A stretch of DNA of 21,636 nucleotides, taken from Triparma columacea. Its lineage: Eukaryota > Sar > Bolidophyceae > Parmales > Triparmaceae. This document shows, in pieces, positions 9,707-18,175 of this stretch; positions within the stretch are counted from its first letter, which is position 1, and each line of letters starts with the position of its first letter. The stretch is taken from positions 5,057 to 26,692 of the forward strand of contig BRYA01000505.1 in NCBI GenBank assembly GCA_030267965.1, given 5' to 3'. A program made the position numbers and the translations under genes. The notes under the pieces are model-generated. The model was not told where the DNA came from and searched no databases. It saw only the letters and a program-made list of their open reading frames with translations.

Positions 9707-10019
9707 CCTCGCTGCGCTGTGTCTTGCTTCGATGCCCGAAGAAGGGGGGAGCGGTAATTGGGCAGGTTAAGAGCTTCGCTTGTCTTGGAAAGCGCTGCGC
9801 CCAGTTAACAGCAGGAGAAAACTAAGGGTTCTATGGTTCTTCACTTTGAGACCTCTAAGGGGAATAATTTGCAGTCATAAAATTTAGAGACAAAAATGCT
9901 TTGTAAATACTGTTCCAAAAAATCGATCAAAAATTATTCCATCTCGTTATTTTTCCCAAATGTCCTCATCTTCATCGTTAAACTAAACCCTCCCTTCCCC
10001 ACTCCACAATCCTCACTCC
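9707..10019. promoter_or_regulatory. Intergenic gap between the DNMT5-type gene and the SRCR receptor (same strand)
   Basis: These 313 bases must hold the 3' end of the methyltransferase transcript and the promoter and 5' UTR of the receptor. The centre (about 9840-9980) is AT-rich, unlike the flanking genes. It contains an inverted pair ggaataattt (from 9861) and aaattattcc (about 9931-9940). No open frame of note, and no assignable TATA box or polyadenylation signal, was found. Confidence 0.4.
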
Positions 10020-12080
10020 TCACTCCTCGGCGTTCGTCGCCTTCTTCTTGATTTCAGGGTTGGTGTTCCTGTCGTAAACCCACTTGTCGAAAGTCTTCAC
10101 TCCTTTCTCCTTCGGCTTTCCAGTTGGAGGGTAGACGAGGATCTTGTGAACGCTGACATCCTTGACCTGGCCAGTACGGTAGACCCTTCCAATGGCCTGC
10201 ATCTCAGTGCTGCAGTCCTTCACAAGGTCCTCATCCATCGAGTACATGGGCGCGTAAAGAACAACGTGGTGGCAAGCGGTCTGGAGGTTGAGCCCCGCGC
10301 ACTCTTCGAAGGTCAGGATGAGCACCCTGGGCCTCTTCCTGTCCGCATCGGTCGCGTCTTCCTTCTTGTACCAAGCCAATTTCTTGTTCCAGCTCTCATT
10401 GTTGTCGTTTTCCAGCTTATAGGTTGCGCCACTCGGGCCCATGGCATCGCACGCTGCCTGGTAGGCCCCGAACTTGGTGTCGGCGAAAACCAAGATTTTG
10501 GTTCCTTTCTCCTTTCCTTGGATATCGCTTACGATGTTCCTGAGCGCTTGCTTTCTGTCCTCGAGGCTGGCGTTGCACTTCAACATACCCGTGGGATCCT
10601 GCCCGGCGTTCCTATCGAAGTCAGGAGGCATGGTGTTGTAGTTGTTGATTGCCTTTGGCGTGCTGGCGAGGAACTTCTTGCCGCTCTCCGCTGTCATGGA
10701 CACTTCATGCAAGATCTCGCTACAGTCGACCTTGAGCTTGGCGGCAACATCGCGCTGACCTCCCCTAGACAGCCAGTCCTCGGCTTTGTAGTGTCGCTCC
10801 CTTCGGTACATTCTGCTCCTCTGCGGCTCAAGCCATAGGGCGATAAAGCTGCCGGGGGAGGGGGTTAGTAATAATAAGATTCGTTGCACTCAAAGAATTT
10901 CCGCGGCGAGAGAAGCAAGCCGCGCCTCACCTGTCCCTTCCACTCTCCCTCTCACACTTCCTCCAGTGGCTCCTCTGGCTGGTGATGTATGTTCCACCCA
11001 TCAGGTTGGCAAGCTCAATAACTCTGTTCTCGCTGTCCAAGAGGGGCGTCCCAGTGAGGCCAAACACGCTGCCCCGAGTTCGTAGGGGCCTCTTCTGGGT
11101 GTCGTGTTGGGCGATGCCGAGGAACTCCCTTGCGGCTCCCCTGTTCCTCTCGTGGAACTCGTTGTCGTCTTCCTTTTGAAAAACAGATTCTTCAAGGTCT
11201 TGCTTCGTAGTGCAGAGGCTCTCATGGATCTCGTCGATAATCACCCTCTCCCACATGTAATACTCCAGAGGTACTCCCTTAGTCTTCCCCTCAATCTTCG
11301 TCTTGGTGCGCAAGATTTCAATGATCTCGCTGTAGCGGTCCGTGAAGAACCCGCAGTCATCACGTTTTTGCTGAGACGCAGAGGCTGCGACGAGGGAGTG
11401 GGCGAAGGGTCAAAATGTGCGTTGAATGAATCTCTTTCCTCGGCTGCTTCGTTCCCCGCGACTCACCTCCCTGTCCGTAAGGGTCAGCGCTGCTCTTGGC
11501 AACCCAGATTCCTTCGACACCGATGTTCTCCTTAGCTCCCCAGGTCGTTGGCAGCTTAGGCGCTTCACTAAGGTTGTACTGATCATTCAAAACCTCATCC
11601 TTTTGCTTCTTATCGAGATTCTTAACAGTGAAGTCGAAAATGTGTTTGAGGTAAAGGGCTCGGTCCTTAACAGACTTCGATTCCCCCTCGAGAATGTCAA
11701 CGGGGCAGATCACAACATCGGCCTCTCTGATCTCGTTGACGGCAGTCTTCCTCAGCGTGGCAAGGTTGTAGATTTCGATAATCTTGAGGTTGAGCTTGGG
11801 ATCAACGAACTTGTTGAACTCTGACCTCCACTGCCCGATCAATCCGGGAGGAACAACGATAAGCGTCGCACCACTGCTCGAAAGGTCTTTCGATGCCTTG
11901 TTCTTTTCGCGGGCAGCCATGAGTCCCTTGAGAATCAGGGCGATCGAAATCACCGTCTTTCCGGCACCAATAGCATCGGCAATGACGCCCCCCCTAAGCG
12001 GTACGTTCCTGCTCGCCTTGGTGGCCAAGGTAAAGCCGGTCCCAGGAAGCTCTTTCTCGCTCATTTCAGTCTCCTCGTAG
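10020..12080 (-). other. SNF2-family ATPase region of the DNMT5-type protein
   Basis: This part covers the two helicase lobes, across three exons. Motifs in order: Walker A ADAIGAGKT (~11965), motif Ia TLIVVPPGLIGQW, Walker B as VIIDEIHES (~11235), motif III GLTGTPLLD, then in lobe 2 TKILVFADTKFGAYQAAC, LTFEECAGLNLQTA, and motif VI AIGRVYRTGQ (~10200). The DEIH box and the TGQ ending of motif VI are normal for the Rad5/DNMT5 side of SNF2. No key residue is missing. Binding partners (for DNMT5, hemimethylated DNA) cannot be read from sequence. Confidence 0.88.
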
Positions 12081-15000
12081 GTGCGCTCTCCATTTTCAAT
12101 CGCCAGCACCCTCGTCAGTCCCTGCTTCTGTCTCGCGTACAGGGAGTACATCTTGTTGAAGCCCCACTCATCAGTTGACTCTTCCTTGTTGGTACTCTGA
12201 ATTCGGAATTCGGTGACCTCAGGGTCAGCCTGGGTGCGAATATTGGAGAGGCGGTAATGCACCCTGATGTTCTCCATGTCACCGAGGCCGCGGTCTGCGA
12301 TAAGCGCGAGCGCAGAGAGCTGCGCAAGTACATGAGGACGGATGTTGACAACGACGTTGTTCTTACGAACAAACACCTCCCAGCCGTGGGGGCGATCTTT
12401 GATCAACTTCTTGAACTTCTTGGACTTGTCGGGGTCCGGGCGGCGGGTATAAACAAGCTTGTTATCTTTGCTTCGCTCCACATCCTTATACCAACGTTCA
12501 GAGGGCAAAGACGGCAGGATGACGGGATCGTACCCGAACGCATGGCCCTTCCCTGCGGTAAGGACGTACCAGCCTTCTTCATCGCGGTCATCAAGGCTGT
12601 AATTGAAAGTGGTAGCTTGTTGCAGGGCAGGAGCACACGACGCAGAGAACGTGCGAGCCGTCTTCATTCCCTTGATACCATCGAAGATGTTGAGCTTTCC
12701 GTCTGAACCAATGTGATGGCGCTTAAGCTCCTCAACGGTGTGGCTATCGAGCTCCTTGATGGTCGCAACGGTGACGCTTGTCGTGGGGTTTGGGTCCTTC
12801 ACGAACTTAGCAGGTTCGACTTTGACCTTGCTGAGAGGAACTGTGACGGCAAAGGCCTTGGAAACACCTTTCCACTTAACGGCGGTGCATCCCTTTACTT
12901 CCTGAAACTTCTCTTGAAGGGTGTCCGACGGCTGCCAAATTTTGTTCAGCTTCATGATAACGGATGCGGTGTCGGCGACGTTGGGAGATGAGGATATCGC
13001 ACCAATATCAGGTGCAATACGGGAGACGTTCGGCAACACGAGGATGTAGCGGCGATCCCCCGAGCCCCTGCGGCGCCAAATCGCAGAGTGAGGCGAGGTC
13101 TGTTCGCACTTAAGCTTCTCGTATTCACCGTCTGTATCAGGACGCTGTCCATCTCCCACCGCAATCACGTCTGGCCACTTCTCCCAACCATCAGCATATT
13201 CCCATCGACGCCTGCCCAACTCTCCGTCCTCCTTAAGATCAGCTTTCTTCCTTTTCGCCGCGGCAGACGAGGCCGTTCTCACAACTTTCCGCGCCGTGGG
13301 GAGGATGCCCATTTTGATGCGAATGGAATCCAGGGGGGAAGACCCAACCAGCTTGCAACAAACGGTATCAGGCTCTTCGCGTATCTCCCAACCTGCAGAA
13401 GTGCCGTTCTTGGGAATGATGAGGCGGAGGCACTCCTCCATCCGCCCGGCAACCTTATGCTGCAGCGTAGGTTGGTAGCAGTGCAGGTAAGCGGACATTC
13501 CAAATGATTTCGAAGCGAACTCGAGGCTGCCAACGTGGACGATCATTTGGGCAACGTTGGCATTGCTACCATGGCCGATCTTGGCCGAATACCAAACCTT
13601 CCAGCAGTTGCGATCGCGCTTAACGCGAGTAAGCTGGAACATGAAGTTTTGCAAGCCTCTCACCCCGTGAACATCCTTCCCAACGGTCGCAATCTCAGCG
13701 ATGGACTTGGCTGGGATGTGGAGCTGGGAGGGCAGCTTGGAGCGGAGCGTAGTCTCGAACTCAATGGGATCGGTACGAGTGTTGGTGGAAAAAACCAAGT
13801 CCTCAGTAGTGTGACTCTTAAGCTGGTACTTGTCCGAGCAAGTACTGCACACGGAGACACCGCAGTTAATACATGCCATGAACCTCCCAGCATCCGGAAC
13901 GGAGACGCGGCCCGAGCTCTCGCACGTGCATAAAACGGAGGCAGAATAGGCCTGAGAAGAGCCGCAGGAAGGGTTGCGTTAGTGGGCGATGAGCAAGGGA
14001 GGAACAAAGCGAGTACCAAAGGGTTGCAGGAGCGAATCGAGCAACAAGAGAGCTTGTATGTATGATTCCACGTCGATGTCCTTGTTCTTGCACATTCTCA
14101 CCTCCTCCGAAATCTCAGAGAGAGCTGCGAAAGTCTTCATGCAGTCTGACCCTTCGGGCTCCTTGAGTTCCTTTTCGACTTTCATGACGTCATCAGTTGC
14201 GATGGCCGACTTATTCAGCACGGATTTGGCAACCTTATTGATGATGACCGGGGCGGGGGTACCTTTTTTCTTGGTTTGCTTGCCCCACTCTTCCTGGCAC
14301 TCCTGCCTGAACTGCTTGGCAGTAATGGCAGCGAGCATGCACGCGGAGACGACGGACAGCGACATGGCGTTCCCCGCTAGGTCGCTCATATTCACCTCAC
14401 TCTCATTTCCGAGGCGGAGGCGAAAGAAGGGGATGCCCTGGAGGAGCAGCTTCTCGGGGCCTAAGAGGGAGCGGCCTTTGTGGGGCAGGAAAACATCGCC
14501 GCCAGGCGTAATACAGCCAGCGACGCCGGAGGTGCCCTGGCGGTGAGGCTCACGGGTTACATTCTGACTGTGAAGAGCGAGGCGAGGGAGGGAGCGCAGG
14601 GTCGTGTTCGCGGGTTAGAATGGTCGTGAGAAGCTCTCATACTCCTCGCCCGTTCTCACCTGATGTTCCAAAAGAATGAGCTGAAGTTGGAGTCGTGAGA
14701 CTCCGCGTCACGCATGGTGGCCATGGAAAGACCGTCGAGCATGTCCTTGCGGCGCCCCCGGCAGATTGAGATGTACTCATGCCACCAGTGAGGAGGGACG
14801 CGGAAATACCCGTTGGAACCCCAGGACGTGGTGAACCTCGCCTCGTCCTTGAATTGTGACTTGAGACGATAAGCCTTGTTGTGGACAAGATCCTTGTTGT
14901 TGGAGTTTTCCCAGAAGTTCGTCTCGAGGCTGCAAAGGAGGGCGGAGTGGCGGCCAGGGCCGGAGAGGAGGGCTTCGCGGAAGACGCGGACGACCTCATG

Positions 15001-17092
15001 GTCTTCGTCCAGAATGAAGGCCTCGAGGGAGTGCCTGACGGGAGACTTGAGGTGCTGCACTAGGTGGTGCCAGTACTCGCCTAAGTCATCCTTGAAGTTT
15101 CCGTCCTCAACCTTGTAGACGAAGAGGTAGCAACGGTTGCGGGTCTGGGGAAGTCCAAACTCCTTGGTGTCGACCTTGACTAGTTTGGTACAGTAGGTGC
15201 AGGGTTTCTTGAAGACAAGAATGTCGGTTTCCTTGGGCGACCTGTCCACGCAATCGTACTCCTTGATGAAGTCCGAGAGGAGGATTACCTTTTTATCGGG
15301 CTTGATAGTTTCAATCTTTCCAGAAGCGTACCGGTGAATGCCGACGAGAACGGCTCCCGGTTTGACACCATAGAAGCCCCCGACATCTTCGGCCACATAA
15401 TTCTCGCCGTCGTCAGACTTCTTGAACTTGATATCCCGACCTCCAACCCTCGCCGAGGCCTTGGACGGGTTCTTCACCCTGAGCTTCTTAATAGAGTTTT
15501 TCTCAAGGTGCACGGGAACGCGACCCGTAATGTACTCTGCGAGGCGAGCCAAGGAAGCCGAGGAGAGGGTTGCGGTTAGAGGACGAGATTGAGTGCTGGA
15601 TACATCGCTACTCCCATTCTCACCTGACATCTTGTCCCACGGCGCACCGGTGACGTTCTCGAATAGCGTCCACTGTGGCATCTCCTGTTCGAGCACGCCG
15701 ACCGCAGCAAGGAACGTCTCGCCGGACTGCCCCTTGTCCTCGATGTCGATCCTATAGGACCCCCTCATCATGCTGAAGTTCTTGCAGACCGTGCCGGCGA
15801 CGAAGAAGTTGCCTTCGGGAAGCTTGGTCTCGATCCCGAAAATGTCCCTAGGATCAGTTGGTTCGCCTTCCTCATCGACAGTCGTCGTGAGCTTGGCGAT
15901 GTCGGGGTAGATGATGGGGTCGAAGTTGTTCTGAATGTACGCCTGCTTGAACGCCTCGATCTCGCACGACATCTTGTGCGACTGGGGGAACGTCATGTTG
16001 CACCTGTGCGCCGACTCCTCGAACATCTGGAGGGCGAGTGCTGGCGCGTCCGTCCCGGAGCACGCGGTGAGGAGGTCGATTTGAGGCGCCTTGGAGCGCT
16101 CGTAAAGCATCCCGAGCTTGAGGAACTGCTCGTGGACGATGTTCTCGATCACGTCGTCGTGAGCCTCCTGACCGCAAGGGTCGAGGTATTCATCGGCAGC
16201 AGCCTCCGTGTACGACTTCCTGTAGTTCTGAGGGTTGTTGTTGGGCTAGGGGAGAGGGACAGCGAGCCGCGGGGAGCAACGAAGCTTAGCAGTTGTAGGT
16301 AAAAGTTGTGTCGACCTTTCGTTCACTTCTCGTCACTATATTCTCACCTTCCACGACTCTGACATCTTGCCGGTGCCTTCGATCGCCACCAAGGGATTGG
16401 TGTCAGTATCGTCAGCTTTGGTTTTGGTTTTGGCTTTGGCTTTGGAGGTCTTGGGCTTCTCGACCAAAACATCATCATCATCATCATCATCATCGTCGAC
16501 GAAAACCTCAGCATCATCGTCGGACGAGTCAGTGTCGAACGACTCCTCGCTACTGCTGCTCTCCTCCTCGACGTCCTTCTGATTGAAGACGTCCTCATCG
16601 GATTCATCGTCATCGTCGAAGTCCTCCATCTCATCATCTGATCCAAAGGCCTCGGCGGTGTAATCTACCCTTACAACCTGCTTCCTCCTTCGCTTACCGC
16701 GGCCGCCCTCATCAGAGGGGGGGCTGGGAGGGTGAGGTGACACACGGGCGGGCCTCTTCAGACTCTCCTTCCACTCACGAATATCAAAGTCTGAAAGGTT
16801 GTCGGTGTCAATCAACATGTCAAAGGCGGGTTCTTTGGCCCCCTTCAGTCGAGCATCCTCCTGAGGGCGGGCGCGCGGGGGGGAGAGCAAAGAGAGTGAG
16901 AGGGGTTTGGAGGTGCCAACACAAACCACGCTCCCTCCATCGCACCTTGGAGACCACAAACCACCATGTTGTGACGTTTTTTTTCGAAGTACGCATCTCC
17001 AACCGCCCCTCCCACAAATTTTCAGTCCCGTCAGCCTCCGGCTCATTAAAGATCGCCCGAGAACCATCCACAAACCAGTCAGGTAATGACAT
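10020..17092 (-). CDS. DNMT5: DNMT5-type C5-cytosine DNA methyltransferase / SNF2 ATPase (about 2130 aa)
   Basis: Exons: 17092-16946, 16860-16348, 16245-15624, 15536-14660, 14567-14102, 13951-11467, 11384-10931, 10848-10020. Seven introns (82-150 nt) have donors GTGAG (one GTGCG), and every phase matches, giving 6393 coding bases. Order: short N-terminal module, acidic/basic linker, C5 methyltransferase (~278-790), cysteine cluster (~883-915), a ~600-residue unassigned region, SNF2 ATPase (~1500-2100). A methyltransferase joined to an SNF2 ATPase in one chain is the hallmark of DNMT5, known as an ATP-dependent maintenance CG methyltransferase in fungi and responsible for CG methylation in several microalgae. 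All catalytic motifs look intact, so I infer an active nuclear maintenance enzyme. The start at 17092 is the first ATG of the open frame, but an acceptor-like site (cctccacag, ending 17107) just upstream suggests an intron in the 5' UTR or an extra exon. Confidence 0.88.
13800..13951 (-). other. Cysteine cluster between methyltransferase and ATPase (RING-like position)
   Basis: The exon starting at 13951 opens with a run of cysteines spaced C-x-C, then about 15 residues, then C-x2-C-x4-C-x2-C (CINCGVSVCSTC). DNMT5 proteins carry a RING finger between methyltransferase and ATPase. This cluster sits in that place but has only six cysteines, no obvious histidine in the RING spacing, and is shorter than C3HC4. 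It is likely a small zinc-binding module. Whether it has ubiquitin-ligase function is open. Confidence 0.6.
14102..16245 (-). other. C5-cytosine methyltransferase domain of the DNMT5-type protein
   Basis: This part spans three exons. Motif I is LLTACSGTDAPALAL. Motif IV is GTVCKNFSMMRG, with the catalytic cysteine near residue 374; the usual PCQ reads VCK. Motif VI is LFENVTGAPW. Motif VIII is GLPQTRNRCYLF (~558). Motifs IX-X follow in the next exon as SQNVTRE, GCITPGG, EKLLLQG and DLAGNAMSLSVV. A ~130-residue insertion between motifs VI and VIII and a ~150-residue stretch after motif VIII, the likely target-recognition part, are both larger than in bacterial enzymes. Confidence 0.88.
15537..15623 (-). 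other. In-frame intron within the methyltransferase domain
   Basis: The intron is 87 nt (29 codons), with donor TCAG|GTGAGAA, branch-like ctctaaccg and acceptor ctcgcag. It has no stop in the reading frame, so an unspliced message would still code, adding 29 serine/threonine-rich residues just after motif VI. The splice signals are as good as those of the frame-breaking introns in the same gene, so I treat it as an intron. Confidence 0.75.
16348..16860 (-). other. Acidic/basic linker exon of the DNMT5-type protein
   Basis: The second exon holds a GKRRRKQ basic cluster (nuclear-localisation-like), a long run of Asp/Glu/Ser (D-rich from ~16640 to 16470) and a KAKAKTKTK stretch. This composition is usual for a disordered, histone- or chaperone-contacting linker. 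The Ser-Glu-Asp stretches also fit casein-kinase-2 sites. Confidence 0.75.
16414..16494. repeat. Simple-sequence repeats coding for Lys/Ala/Thr and poly-Asp
   Basis: Bases 16414-16446 are a six-base-period repeat (gctttg/gttttg) coding alternating Lys with Ala/Thr on the minus strand. Bases 16471-16494 are eight ATC triplets coding poly-Asp. Both lie in the disordered linker of the methyltransferase and are likely length-variable. Confidence 0.85.
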
Positions 17093-17487
17093 AGCGGGGG
17101 ATGTCGCTGTGGAGGGAGAAAAGTTGAAAGTGTCAATCTACGGCGCTAAACAGAGAAGTAGAGGGAACTCTAATGCACTGTTGCTCTCGATAAGGCGTTT
17201 GTTTTGAAGACCGGTCTCTGATTTGATACAGCAAAGGGCACAAAGGTGCAATGGGGAGAAGGTGGCCCACCTAAAGTCTCAAGTCAGAGGGAAAAAATAC
17301 ATTCCAAAATCTTATTGTGGACGTTCAGACTTAAGTTCAGGAGAACTCTTTGGCTCCTTTTATCCCCGGCACAACATTATCCTCTTACCACTGTGTCTCC
17401 TTGAGGTGAAATATAGACAGCACGACAGCAGAACCCCCGTCTTTGGGTGGTTGTTATATCCTCAAGTGAACCTCCAAGGCTTAAATC
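17093..17487. promoter_or_regulatory. Divergent promoter region between the DNMT5-type gene and the EF-hand gene
   Basis: These 395 bases separate two outward-facing start codons, so they should hold both promoters and both 5' UTRs. Features seen: an acceptor-like cctccacag on the minus strand ending at 17107, 14 bases upstream of the methyltransferase ATG, and a perfect 10-base palindrome AGACCGGTCT near 17209-17218. The open frame at 17223-17507 on the plus strand shows no domain and I do not consider it a gene. Confidence 0.5.
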
Positions 17488-18129
17488 ATGGGAATGTGTT
17501 GTCTTAAGGGTGACTACTCCGGCCTAGATAATGAAATGTAAGCGTAAACCGTGGATTGACCAAGTTGTTCAATCCTCTTCTTCCTCAGCAGGGTGGGTGG
17601 CAAAACCATCCTTGCGCGTGGTGTGATCACGCAGCAAGTTTTTCGCGAAGTAATAAGCAGGCGGGAGCAGCGAAGCGAGAGAGAAATCCCAACCGCTAAC
17701 TATCTTATCCCCCTTCCCTCTCCCCCCCTTCGCAGATCTCTGTATGATAAAACCCTCCCTAAGATCCCTTCGACATGCCGTCGGATAAAGGACTTAACAG
17801 AGTCAGAGAAGAACCAGCTTATCGCCTTGTTTGAGTGCTTTGACACCTCCAAGGAGGGGACCCTCGGTTCCAACGAGATCAAGGACGGCCTAACGACCTT
17901 CGGGAAGTCCCCAAGCAACAAGTCTGTCCAGAGGATCCTCAAGCAAATGCACCTTTCCCAGGCCCCAGTCAACAGGGTCGAGTTCAAGGGCTTCGCTCTT
18001 GGCATAATATCTAGGAGGAGCCTGCTCTATGACTTCCTCTATGATGGTTACGACACGAGAGAGGAAATGGAGAAGGAGATAAGGGACGAGGAGAAGAGGG
18101 GAAGGGGTTGGGGGAGGTTCGGGGTGTAA
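17488..18129 (+). CDS. Small EF-hand protein with predicted N-terminal lipid anchor (147 aa)
   Basis: Exons are 17488-17537 and 17736-18129. The 198-nt intron starts GTAAGCG, has a ccgctaac branch site about 40 nt before ttcgcag, and joins in phase 2. The first exon encodes MGMCCLKGDYSGLDNE, whose Gly2 fits N-myristoylation and whose Cys4-Cys5 fit palmitoylation. One EF-hand is canonical: DTSKEGTLGSNE has acidic or oxygen ligands at loop positions 1, 3, 5, 7 and 12. The paired second hand (around HLSQAPVNRVEF) has lost its ligands. The tail is a charged helix (EEMEKEIRDEEKRGRG). A calcium-responsive membrane-associated regulator is likely, as for calcineurin-B or recoverin-type proteins, but it is too short and divergent to name. 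An internal ATG frame from 17593 is in phase but would start inside the intron. It converges with the receptor gene after 46 nt. Confidence 0.75.
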
Positions 18130-18175
18130 AAGGAATTGAGAATTTGTTCTATTATGAATTGTTCTGTTGTTGAAA

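Noticed and set aside
10146..10838. 230-codon plus-strand open frame opposite the SNF2 lobe
   Set aside because: It is a shadow of the helicase coding strand, with no recognisable domain and no splice context.
11784..13933. Several plus-strand open frames opposite the large methyltransferase exon
   Set aside because: All lie antisense to well-conserved SNF2 or linker coding sequence and show no protein features.
17223..17507. 94-codon plus-strand open frame upstream of the EF-hand gene
   Set aside because: It has no domain and overlaps the first exon of the EF-hand gene in another frame; the region is more likely promoter and 5' UTR.
17581..17591. Second acceptor-like site (cctcagcag) in the EF-hand intron
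   Set aside because: A short exon starting here found no good donor before 17736, while the single 198-nt intron has a fine branch site and exact phase.
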